NCBI GenBank assembly: GCA_034769895.1
Contig: CM068367.1
Span: 126,145,927-126,209,926, forward strand
Length of the DNA stretch: 64,000 nucleotides
Reading direction: 5' to 3'
DNA from: Magicicada septendecula
Lineage: Eukaryota > Arthropoda > Insecta > Hemiptera > Cicadidae
Under the pieces are notes generated by a model. The model was not told the origin of the DNA and did not search any database. It worked only from the letters and a program-made list of their open reading frames with translations. Shown here piece by piece: positions 22,490-34,434 of this stretch. Both the position numbers and the translations under genes were made by a program. Each line of letters opens with the position of its first letter. Positions within the stretch are counted from its first letter, which is position 1.

Positions 22490-24832
22490 GCACTAGTTCG
22501 CACGAAAAATCCAAACACAACTGGATCGGCAGAGTAGCATAGACTAGTTCTTTATACTTTCGAGTCTAACAATCAAGTGAAGAAATTTCGTTATACCTTC
22601 AACGGGCTTGACCAAAATTTAAAATTTTCTCATTGGTCAAAATCGTCGGGTTAAGAGGTCACATGACCTTAATTAAATAAGATACAAAATTTTACATTTT
22701 CTAGCTACAATTACTCCCTGTCTATGACATAATAAATCTCAAATTGGTTTACAGTACAATATTCCTTATAACAAGACAAAAATTTAGACACTTCACATGG
22801 CATAGGCTTGTGTCCTAATAATTAATTTAACATTTTATAAAATTTCATCTCATAAGCCATTCCATGTAGCTTTTGACATTTCAAATCACATTAAAATTCC
22901 ATTAGTTAATTAAAATGTTGCTTCTGACACTTAAATAAAGCAGATACAGTATTAGTATTTATACCACTTTTACTATTTATTACAGTGCTGTGATGGTTTA
23001 ATAGTTGGATTTACAATAATTTCTATTTTGATATTGGCCAATTAATTGGTATTTCTCTACAGTACAAAGTTTCAATTTAAAATTACTGTGTGACCTTGTG
23101 GCTTGATACACTATTATTATTACATGCATTGAATTATCCATTATGTTATTATTATCCATTGAATTGATTCTGACAAAGTGAAGAACAACACTGACATAAA
23201 ACAAACATATTACCATAATGTTAGACCATTATGGTCAAACTCAAACCAACTTTAAACAATAAAACTTTCTTTTAATAACTTCTTAATATCTAATAGTATA
23301 GTTGGTCAATTTATTATGACCTATTATTAAGTATTATTGACACCTGGTTAATTTAAACAATCTAATTCTTATTACCCTAAATAAGGTTTAACACATTAAT
23401 TTAAACAACACAAATGATTGTATTATTCCTTTCAGTTAACATTAAAAAATAAAATAGGGAACTATTTTATACATTCAAGGTTATTCAGTTAACATTAAAA
23501 TAAATTAAATGAACAACCTAAATCACCTTTTGGTTCTTTATAGGTTGAAGTCTTTTGGCAAATTGGTAATACACAGGTATATTGAATATCAGATATTTCA
23601 CACATTAAATATTATTATATGATCACACACTGTCTTTAGTTGTGATTATAAATTGCATTCACAATAAGTTACCACTATTATTAACAGTCCTGTCTGTATA
23701 GTTAGTAACCAACATCTTACATTTACATTTTACACTCAGTCACTTATTGTTCTTGTTGTGATTACATTTTCTTTTTACAATTAGTTATTATTGCTATGAA
23801 CAGTCACTTTTAATGGTTTAGAGTACATATTTGTTCTACATTAGCTTATATTTGGGTTTTGTTCTTTTTGCTTATTTTTGGGTTTTAACCCTTCTCACTG
23901 GTTTAGCAAGGTTAGGTATATTGTTTAGTTTATGTCATATTATATGGGGGTTTATACACTTATTGGGTTATGCTCATTATGTCGCATTACAATTATTACA
24001 CAAATTTTGATTTAGATATCGAATAAGTTACACATATTTTGATACATAATATGGATACGAAAGTCCTGTTTTCTCTACTAGTTCTTTAGTAATAGGCCTA
24101 TAAGAATTGTAGAGCACAATCATACAATAAGCACTAAAAATCCGAACAATTCTGATTTGAGTTCCAATTCCTTTTATTCTGACAATTTCCGTTTTTCCTG
24201 AATTTTCACAATGTTTAAAATTTTGTATTTCTTTTTTGGGTCCTGGGGCCCCAAAATGTTTAAATTTCTAAACCTTAACATTACATTCAGATGTTATTTA
24301 AAATTCTCTTTAATCTGATACCCCATAAGAATTTTTGCGATTTTATCAAAATTTCACCAAGTATTTGGCTCTGACGTCAAACATTTTTGAAATTTTCAAA
24401 AACGGACATTATATTCAGACTGTGGTTTAAATTCTCTTTAATTTGATACCTCACACAAGCTTTTGCGATTATTTCACAATTTTGACCTCTTACACTTTTG
24501 CCTCCCATGATAATTTTGGAAAAAGTACGGAGACATAAGCCAAATTTTATGAAAACAGTTGACGCGTTCAAAAGTTATCGTGATACATACTCCGAATGGA
24601 CAGACAGACAAATGGGAAACAGTTGAGTCAACACTGAGAACTCGCTTCGTTCGCTCAAATATGAAAATTATATTTGTAAATATTCGGTGCATTTATCTTA
24701 CGACACACTTGTATTTATAAACACACTATGGCTATCTAGTAGTCAGTGTGGGGAGTCACGTGTTGACATTTGTTTTCGTTTCTAGATTCTTCAAGAATTC
24801 AGTAAACTCTGCAGACAGTATTACATAATCAA
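22490..24832. other. intergenic, very AT-rich
   Basis: No gene. A small inverted repeat ACCATAATG/CATTATGGT lies at 23212-23236. From about 24130 to 24680 the sequence has the look of a transposon 3' region: two diverged copies of a motif ACATT.CATTCAGA..GT..TTTAAA (about 24280 and 24405), then GGACAGACAGACAAATGGG and AACTCGCTTCGTTCGCTCA. I could not assign it to a family. Confidence 0.45.
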
Positions 24833-24835
24833 AAA

Positions 24836-26843
24836 TATCGGTATGGAGAACCATACACGACTTCCATGTTCTAAGATTTATATTTAAAATCATTTACGAA
24901 ATGAAATATTTCCATAGAAACTACTACTTTCCACTTATTGCTTCAGCCTTAACCACAGTATTGTCGTCACTAATGTATACCACCACACGTTATCGCACTC
25001 GATTTTCACTGATGATGGCAGTCGACGCCACTGCCGAAACGTCTGGTTTTGCAGAAAACATTGGACTACGGCCAAACAGCCCGGGAAGGAATTTTAACAA
25101 CAAACTACTACTTTGTTGCCGATAACGTAGTACACGTATAAAAATTATCCCCTCCGCCTTTAACTATAAATTTCATTTATAGAAATACCCCCACCCCGTT
25201 CAACTAGCCTCTTCATTTATAGATATTTCATCTACGTTTCTATAGTGGATTATTAAGATCTTTTTATCAGGATACTTTATTTATCAAAATTAAGTACTTT
25301 ACTCTTGTTACAACAAAAAATGTTTCTGGTAAACTACCCTTTCCCCGTAACCGATGTTCACCAAAATCAACAGGCCTTTCGTTCTCTACAATATAGGGAC
25401 ATATGCAAAACATTATTTGATTATGATTGAATTTACGGCAGTTATCGTTGTCATAGACAAAATTAACCTTGTTATCACATAAAATGTTGCAGGTAAACTA
25501 CCCCTTCCTCATAACTGATCTTCACCAAAATCAACAGGTCTTGAGTCCTCTACAATTCAGGGATGCATGCAAAACATTATTTGATTTTGTTTGAATGTGC
25601 GGCAGTTATCGTTCGTCATAGAAACAATTACTCTTGTTAAAACATTAAAGGTGGCAGGTAAACTACCCCTTTCCCTTAACCGATCTTCACCTAAAACAAT
25701 AGGTCTTGAGAACTCTACAATTCAGGCTGTGTGCAAAACATTATTTGATTCTCTTTGAATTTACGGCAGTTATCGTTCGTCATAGAAAAAATTACCCTTG
25801 TTAAAACATAAAACGTTTCATTATTTAGACAAAGCTTTTCGTCATTACTGACATCTTCAGGTCTTAAACATCTTCAGGTCTTATGTTGGTATGGGTTTCG
25901 GCACTTACCATTTAAAAAGCATGCAAATGTAAGAAAATAAACATGAGTGACGCCAGAAATAACGCGAATTTTCTGTGTGTGTGTGTGTGTCTTCCCTGCC
26001 TTTTTAATTCAGTAATCATAATAATAACATGGAAATGTAAACATTACATAACTGAGATATGCTTGCCTGCCACGAACGATATATTATTTTATACATGTAT
26101 ATTAACTCATACATAATTTACATTAAAAAGAAAAAATTATAATTTTATTGCCTGGCAACAAGATTATTTTATTTTTAACAATTACCATTGTTTCAAAAAG
26201 TTTAAATGACGTTTCAAGTACTTTGTTGTTAAAACGTAAAAGGTTGCAGGTAAACTTTCACCAAAATCGAAAGTCCTTGAGATCTCTACAATTCAGGGAC
26301 GTATGCAAAAAATTATTTGATTCTGTTTTGTTGCTGTTATCATTTGCCATAGAAAATTACCCTTGATAAAAAAACGTTGCAGGTAAACTATCCCTTTTCC
26401 TTAACAGGTCTTCACCAAAAACAATAGGTCTTGAGAACTCTACAATTTAGGACTGTATGCAAATAATCTTTTGATTCAGTTTGAATTTGCGGCTGTTATC
26501 GTTTGCCATAGAAAATACCCTTGTTAAAACATAAAACGTTGCAGGTAAACTACCCCATCCCTTAACCGATCTTCACCAAAATCAATAGATCTTGAGAACT
26601 CTACAATTCAGGGCTATATACGAAACATTATTTAATTCTGTTTGAATTTGCGGCTGTTATCGTTTCCCCCCCAAAAAAATTACCCTTGATAAAAAAAACC
26701 GTTGCAGGTAAACTACCCCTTTCCCTCAATCGATCTTCACCAAAAACAATAGGTCGTGAGTACTCTACAAATCAGAGCTGTATGCAAAAAAATATTTGAT
26801 TCTGTTTGAATTTGCGGCTGTTATCGTTTGTCATAGAAAAAAA

Positions 26844-26935
<92 letters not shown>

Positions 26936-27055
26936 CTTTTCGATAAACGACTTCTTTTCATGTTTTGAGTGTAGTACAATCAAAATCTGCAATAATTTCG
27001 AACACGATTTTTTTTGCCATTACCATACTTCCATTTCCTTAAGGAACATCGAAGT
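24836..27055 (+). mobile_element. TR-family copy D
   Basis: Long copy, end to end. It starts with ATATCGGTATGGAGAACC, followed by the 5' module to about 25230, three to four array units to about 25815, a non-repeated X module (about 25880-26250), further array units, a pure (CA)n run (26846-26935) and the conserved tail with palindromic end at 27055. The X module includes GGTTTCGGCACTTACC, a (GT)n run at 25975-25992 and TTGCCTGGCAACAAGATT. It is shared with the copies at 37.7-38.0 and 39.8-40.1 kb and in part with 1400-1550 and 32400-32540. Copy F starts four bases after its end. Confidence 0.75.
26846..26935. repeat. (CA)n microsatellite
   Basis: About 45 uninterrupted CA units. It replaces the GACA-rich microsatellite found at the same place in other copies of the family, so it marks a fast-evolving slot near the 3' end. 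Confidence 0.95.
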
Positions 27056-27199
27056 AAAATATCGGTATGGAGAACCATACATGACTTCCATATTCTAAGA
27101 TTTATATTTAATTCATTTTCGAAATGATATATTACCATAGAAACTACTTCTTTCTACTTACTGCTTCAGCCTTAACCACAGTACTGTGGTCACTAACGT

Positions 27200-30099
27200 T
27201 GTAACATGACCAGGTGTTACATAACCTAGACATATGCCTTTAGATTTAATAAATACATGACGGTAATGTAAGTAGATAATATAATGATAAGAGTAGCAAA
27301 GAAGAGAGGAACCATTGAAGAAGAAAGAAGAAGAAGTGCCACAAGAAGCAGTAAACCTAAACACTGCTTGACACTACAACCCATACTATAACTGACACAA
27401 ACTAATGGACAAAGTAAATTCACTTTCAGCTGTCAAGCCAGTCAGTGAATAACTTAAATGGAATTTGACATGTTAATAAAAACATTTAAAAAAGAATCCG
27501 AATAATGTGATATCAGCATCAGCATTTGGCTGAGAATAAATCAACTATGACTAGTAACTATTAATGCCAAGGACTAAGATTAGCTATGGCCACAATACAA
27601 GATTGAAGCTGTATTACAGTCTCAAATGTGCTTATGACAAGTAAAAATATTTGTAAGAGGGAACCTTATATAAACAAGCTACCTCATCAAGGTACCGAAA
27701 TGTAAACTAATAAATATTATTAAGGCATAAATCCGATACGAACGGTATGCCTCGGCAATGCCTAAAACAAACAGTAATCAGTAAGGTGATTAGTAGAAAG
27801 TACTATGAGAGTAAATCACATACACTGAACAATCTTCGTGCCAAACATAGCGATAAGCATTGTTAATACGTTAGACAAGTAATAGTTCAGTTGTTAAATA
27901 ATAGCATGGAGCAAAGTAATGTGAAACGAAATGTCATAGTGAGTAAGTGTAGTTCATAGCAATGTATAAGTTAAGGTTTGATCATAATATTCAATAAATA
28001 AATATCAGGACGGATATAATAGTGTTCTAACATAGACGTTTAAGTGGAAAAATGCGATGTGGAAAACAGACAATGTATTGATAAGAGAGAGTAATCGCCG
28101 GCTTTGTTAGCAGACGACAGCGCGAAGCCATATACCTGAACATTGTTAATTAAAAAATGTCAGTGAAAGTGTAAATAAACCAGTGTCAAACTATATCAAA
28201 TTGAAGAGGAAAAAATATCCTTTAATTTGATAGCGATACGACCCCGATCGCAACTGTAATAAGTGCGTGACAGGCGTTAGCATCATTTGTACATAATAAA
28301 TAAGAAATCTGTTTATCAACACTAACAACAACGACGGCTGTCAATCATTCTGGCGAAAAGTCGGTTAAAAACCGTTAGTGACAGTTGGAAAGACAATACG
28401 TCACTTTCGTAACGCCTGGCTAAGCCAATCAGAAAATAGCTTAATAAATAAAACAATTGCCTAAGCCCGATCAAAACAGAGGGTATATAAAGAAGAGCGG
28501 CTAATTGCCGTTAGACACTTTTAACGTTCATCCAGAGCGGAAGGTACGCTCGTCTCATCAAAATTTTTATTAACTGATAGCTTCATTGTAATAGTGCATC
28601 TACTGAATTATTTCGGCAACAATAAAAAGTAACTACAAGATACTCTACATAGAACCAGTGCATCGAAGTGAAGTATTATTTTATTTAGTGCGGGAAAATG
28701 TCGAACAGGAGAAATAATTAAATAGTATCATATAAGGTCCTTTTTAGTCAGAAGCGGACCAATATTCTCTGTTCAAGTGCGTGTGTAGTGAATAACAATG
28801 GTCATTACAATCCGACCATTGAAGTGTTTAATTGAATTTTAATCGAAAGATTAAAACACAAAGGTAACTGTGTGACAATTTATTCCATTACACTGAGTGC
28901 AATAACCTATGTGTTTTGGTAAACAAATCTGTACTGACGCATAACACTGAAACATTTTCTGAATACACCATGTCTGAATTTATTTAATGGATTTGTCAAT
29001 CCTATTTAAGTTGGATGTTAGTCATAAGTGATCTCACCATAATTTTGTACATAATTAAGCAAGCGTGACGAGCGCCTAACCTATAAACTAGGTTCGATTT
29101 TTATTTAATAAACTAAAAGGCATTACTAGTCGATATTGTATTATAAAATAATTAGTTATTGTGTAGGCATGAGCATTCTTTCTTGTGTTTCAAAGAACTT
29201 ACGCCTGAGATATAAATAATATTAATGTTTAAAGTAAAGAGTATCTGGACTTAACCAGAATTATTGTCTATGCTCTGAGCCAGTCATAGAGGGTATGTAA
29301 CAAAATATTTGCAATTGTACATCAATGTATTCTTTTAATTATATTTGTTTGAATTCACTATCAAGGGTACAATAAAACCCAGTTATTAGCAGCATAACTT
29401 GACTTGATTTATTTCTAAAAAATAGATAAATAATTCATTCAGAAGAATCAAAACAACTTTTAGTTGCGATTAAATATTGTTGAATTGCATTGCCATAAGG
29501 GCAATAAACACGATTTCAATTTTTTAAAAATTTTTATTTGATTCTATTAATGGGTTTTTCACGGGATTTTCCTGAAATAAACCTGTGTGGCGCCCATTAT
29601 TAAACAAGGTAACCTAACCTTGTAGATAAAGTAAGCTGGTTTTGTAAACCGTCTTGGCAGCTTATTGATTTATTGAACTTCTGAACTTCCAGAAACACGA
29701 ACAGGTACGTGGAAGTGTATTTTATTAATTCTATGGTCCAGACGTTACTAGACTTGACGTACTTAGACAACTGTCAACCTGGAGGAGGAGTTTCGCTGCT
29801 AGTATCAACACGACGGTCACCATCATCAAGCGACCAGCTAGTACACTTTATTTTTAAATTCAAGCAACGTTATTGTTCAAATAATATTAATGCAATTATC
29901 TTATTTTTTTATCTAAAAAAGTTCTTTTCAGACACTTATAATTTGTGCAATTGTAAACACACTTTTAATAACATCAAATGCTACATTTTAATTACTTTAT
30001 AAAATTAGTAACTTTCAAATTTTCAACCACTACAACCTTTAATATTTCGAATATAAATATAAATATAAATTTAGATAATTTTTATTTTATTTTATTACA
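27200..30099 (+). repeat. left LTR, about 2.9 kb
   Basis: Unusually long LTR. The left end holds an inverted pair TGTAACA/TGTTACA. A likely promoter lies at 28484-28490 (TATATAA), followed about 30 bp downstream by GACACTTTTAACGTTC. Several AATAAA motifs occur in the downstream third. There is no long open frame. It is nearly identical to the right LTR. Confidence 0.9.
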
Positions 30100-30236
30100 A
30101 ATTGGCGACCAGCAACGTGAGGCTGAAAAAGATATTTGATAAAAATATTTTTTATATTTTTAATCAGCCCGGCAGACACAAAAGAACAACCATGCCTGAC
30201 ACATGAATAAGTGACACCGCGGAAAATCAACAGGAA

Positions 30237-31329
30237 ATGAGCAGGCCTGAAAAACTGATATTACCAGGAGGTATGGACCCCATGGAATTCTTGAAGAAGA
30301 TGAGGGCAATGCTGGAGGAAGTATTGGAGGAGAATAACCGGAAGTGGGAGGAAAAATGGAAGCTACCCGAAGATAAAAACATGGGACAAGAGAGCCCAAA
30401 GCCTGAAGATCATGAAGAAATGAAAAGTAATGAGGAACCAGCCAAAAAGCAACAAGACTCAAATACATCATCATCTGAAAATGAGCTTGACAGACACCAG
30501 GAAGATATTCACGACAAGGAGATCGACGCCGAAGGTGTAAAGGAGACTCAGGTAATTGAAGAAGCGGAAGAGTTAGTAGCCGAGAATGAAGACTTAGAAC
30601 AAAAATCTGCCAATGTGTGATGATCAAGTGGAGACAAAAGAATTACCCAGAAATAAAAACACCGAACAAGTGAATTTAAAAATTAAAAATCATGAAGAAA
30701 AGAACGAAATAATTAAGAAAACGGAAGAAAAGGAGGCGAAGATAAGAAGAATAATACGCCCAAAGAAGACTAGGGTAACAAAAGAATTAATGGAAATGAC
30801 TCGAAGTGGTCTAGTTAATATGATTTATTTCCCAGTCATCAACCGTAAAGAAGGGACCTATAGGAAGGAGTATCGAAGGAGCTCCATGAAGATGGACGAA
30901 GAGAAGAAATGTGCTACAACAAAGAAGACTACAACCAATAAAATACTTGAAGCGGATATTTCCAAAGGGAGAATAAGGCATTCCAAGAAAAGGAAAGGTT
31001 ATCAAGAACAACTGGACCGGATCATTGAAGGGTATGACCAAGAAATAAAGGAATTGCGGAAGAAGAGGGACCAATCAATGGAAAAATCCAACCAGGAAAC
31101 TAATGATGATCAACCAGAGTTAGAAGAGATACTGGAAGTCAGTAATAACAAAGACCAGGAGTACACGGGACACATGGATATCGAAGATGAGGAGAAGAAG
31201 AAGGCGAGAAAACGGGAAGCCAATGACTATCTGGTAGCCGCAAAGTGGAAGAACCGCATGATAGGGATAGGGTGCCAAATACCACAAACATGTTGTACTA
31301 GAGACAGCTATGAAAAAGGGTACCTGTGA
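30237..31329 (+). other. LTR-element internal region: lysine/glutamate-rich gag-like frames
   Basis: Two adjacent open frames (30237-30620 and 30613-31329) encode highly charged, helical, coiled-coil-like protein. The first begins MSRPEKLILPGGMDPMEF; the second contains KRKGYQEQLDRIIEGYDQEI. The position just after the primer-binding site is that of gag. A segment of the second frame (GLVNMIYFPVINRKEGTYRK) resembles GIVNVLNSPIINHREL in the reverse-strand fossil at 60.5-60.9 kb. No zinc knuckle or pol domain was seen. Treated as a fossil of unknown activity. Confidence 0.6.
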
Positions 31330-32290
31330 AACGTAATTGTCCCAAACAATAAACCCAATAGAGTGGAAAAGCACAATATAACCCCAAATATGTAGACCAT
31401 AAATGTGATTATTGTTAAAAACAGATAAATTATAGTGGTATACAACATTTACCACCGGAATATTTAATGTATAAGAAATTTTAAAAGTAACTACCATAAA
31501 CGGATTCATTTAGTGATTAGAAGGATCAGGTATTGTGCCCAAGGTATTGAAAGTGACTAATTGCCTATAGCAAACCTATTTGCCATATCGTGTTATAAAA
31601 AGTGTGTAGTATTAGTGTATAGGCCAAACTATTTGTTACCTATTAAATAAGAGCCAGATATATCATACTAAATGGTAGAAAAATGTTATTGAATTACCAA
31701 ATATTGTATGTAACGAGAATTTACATGTCAAATATTGTATACCTCTCATAAAACCAAAGAAATATTATATAAAATCATCCAGAATAAGTGTAAATTATCA
31801 GACACTTGAAGGAGTAGAGAGGCAGAATACCAAAGAGAGTTAATTATAAAGATGGCTATTATTATTGTGGAATGAAGAGAAAGAAAAATGTTATTGAATT
31901 ACCAAATATTGTATGTAACAAGATATGTCAGAGAACATCTAACAAAAACATTTAGTATATGAATACTGTAAACCCTGATAATTCAGGATAAGTGTAAATT
32001 ATTGACGAGAGAAAAACTAGTAAACTACTGTAAGAATGAAATATTGTAGACTCTATATGTAAGAAACAACTGCATAATTATATGATGATCAATGTAAGTG
32101 TGTAATTTTAAGAATACTCAAATAAACCAAAACAAATTGTCAACTAGCATAAAAAGGTAACAATACGGCTAATAAAAAGCATGGCCGGGAATGTCAAGTC
32201 TGAAAAGAAATGATTACCTGTGAAAAGGAAGTATGTTAGAAAGTATAAAAGAATGAAATGTGATACAAATGAAAACCTCTAAGACCTTGA
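31330..32290. other. LTR-element internal, non-coding
   Basis: AT-rich internal sequence without long frames. The motif AAATGTTATTGAATTACC...ATTGTATGTAAC recurs at about 31682 and 31887, a diverged direct repeat of about 200 bp spacing. Confidence 0.5.
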
Positions 32291-33851
32291 ATGTTATATT
32301 GAAATATCGGTATGGAGAACCATACATGACTTCCATATTCTAAGATTTATATTTAAAATCATTTTCACCCAAACAGCCAGGCTGTGTCTTACCTGCCTTT
32401 TTATTGCTGTATTAAATGAAAAATATTATATTACATTAAAATGAAAAAATTATAATTTTATTGCCTGGCAACAAAATTATTTTATTTTTAACAATTACCA
32501 TTGTTTCAAAAAGTTTAAATAAATTTTCAAGTACTTTACTCTTGTTAAAACGTAAAAGGTTGCAGGTAAACTACCCCTGCCCCTTAACCGATCTTCACCA
32601 AAATCGAAAGTCATTGAGACCTCTACAATTCAGGGACGTATGCAAAAAATTATTTGATTCTGTTTGAATTTGCGGCTGTTATCGTTTGCCATAGAAAATA
32701 CGCTTGATAAAAAAAGTTGCAGGTAAACTACCCCTTCCCCTTACCCGATCTTCACCAAAAACAATAGGTCTTGAGTACTCTACAAATCCGGGCTGTATGC
32801 AAAACATTATTTGATTCTGTTTGAATTTGCGGCTGTTATCCTTTGCCATAGATTTACGCTTGATAAAAAAACGTTGCAGGTAAACTACCCCTTCCCCTTA
32901 ACCGATCTTCACCAAGAACAATAGGTCTTGAGTACTCTACAAATCCGGGCTGTATGCAAAACATTATTTGATTCTGTTTGAATTTGCGGCTGTTATCGTT
33001 TGCCATAGGAAATACCCTTGTTAAAACATAAAACGTTACAGGTAAACTACCCCTTTCCCTTAACCGATCTTCACCAAAAACAATAGGTCTTGAGTACTCT
33101 ACAAATCAGGGCTGTATGCAAAACATTATTTGATTCTTGTTTGAATTTGCGGCTGTTATCGTTTGCCATAGAAAATACACTTGTTAAAAAAACGTTGCAG
33201 GTAAACTACCCCTTTCCCTCAACCGAACTTCACCAAAAACAATAGGTCTTGAGAACTTTACAATTTAGGGCTGTATGCAAATAATCTTTTGATTCTGTTT
33301 GAATTTGCGGCTGTTATCGTTTGCCATAAGAAATACCCTTGTTAAAACATAAAACGTTACAGGTAAACTACCCCTTTCCCTTAACCGATCTTCACCAAAA
33401 TCAACAGATCTTGAGAACTCTACAATTCAGGGCTGTATGCGAAACATTATTTGATTCTGTTTGAATTTGCGGCTGTTATCGTTTGCCAAACAAACAAAAT
33501 TACCCTTGCTAAAAAAAAACCGTTGTAGGTAAACTACCCCTTTCCCTCAACCGATCTTCACCAAAAACAATAGGTCGCGAGTACTCTGCAAATCAGGGCT
33601 GCATGCAAAAAATTATTTGATTCTGTTTGAATTTGCGGCAGTTATCGTTTGCCATAGAAAAAAAATCTACAGACAGACAGACACACACACACACACACAG
33701 ACAGACAGACACACAGACACTTTTCGGAAAACGACTTTTTTTCATGTTTTGAGTGTAGTAGAATCAGAATCTGCAATAATCTCGAACACGATTTTTTTTG
33801 CCATCACCATACTTCCATTCCTTAAGGAATATGGAAGTAATATGTTATATT
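32291..33851 (+). mobile_element. TR-family copy nested inside the LTR element
   Basis: Body about 32301-33841, flanked by ATGTTATATT at 32291-32300 and 33842-33851, a probable 10-bp target duplication. It starts GAAATATCGGTATGG and ends with ACTTCCATTCCTTAAGGAAT and ATGGAAGTAAT. It has the same internal junction (CAAACAGCCAGGCTGTG) as copy 1318-2540, then seven array units and a GACA/CA microsatellite (33671-33719). This copy gives the best evidence that the family moves as a discrete unit. Confidence 0.85.
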
Positions 33852-34434
33852 ATTGAAAAATTAATGATATGTTATATTTTATGTGTTGTGATAGTGCAAC
33901 TATTGCTATGTGCAATTTTTATTTTGTCTCAGACAGAGATGAGGATGCCTCTGATTCTGAGTATGTGTAATGAGGAACGGCGGAGAATGTATGCCACAGT
34001 GAGCCACTCTGATTCCGAACCCACTACAAATGTTAGGGAATTATATAGTAATGTATCAAGGACTATTAATAGAGAATCTGTGAGGTAAAAAAAAAAAAAA
34101 TGAAAGAACCATCGAGATTATCACAAAAATAAAGATATGTAATGAGAAAGAAAAATGTATTATTGTAAGACAGGAAATTGTTAATTTAAGAAGTGAAATC
34201 TATTGTAATTAAATAACAGAGAATATGAGAAACTTGAAAAAATACTAGTAAGCTAAGAATTATATCACTAGCCAAGAACTCAAACTAGTGTAGCACACTA
34301 ATAGTATGTTAAAGGTCAATGTCAAGAGTACAAGACAAAAAGCAGTAGTAATATACTAAAAAACTGAAATGAAATGATAATTTTATCAAAAATCAAATTT
34401 TCTCTCAAATTATCAATTTTGAGAGGGGAGTATA
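33852..34434 (+). other. LTR-element 3' internal region
   Basis: AT-rich sequence between the nested copy and the right LTR, ending in the purine-rich tract. A short open frame spans 33853-34088 (FILSQTEMRMPL, EERRRMYATVSHSDSEPTT) with no known domain. Confidence 0.5.

Noticed and set aside
22500-22700. Right terminal repeat of the Harbinger
   Set aside because: No complement of the candidate left end GGCCTCGCGTCCACTGG was found, so element ends are not claimed.
26796-27098. 100-codon frame rich in threonine-histidine
   Set aside because: It is simply the (CA)n microsatellite of a TR-family copy read in frame.
30160-30627. Reverse-strand frame of 155 codons in the LTR element
   Set aside because: Shadow of the charged forward frames; proline/serine/leucine-rich with no domain.
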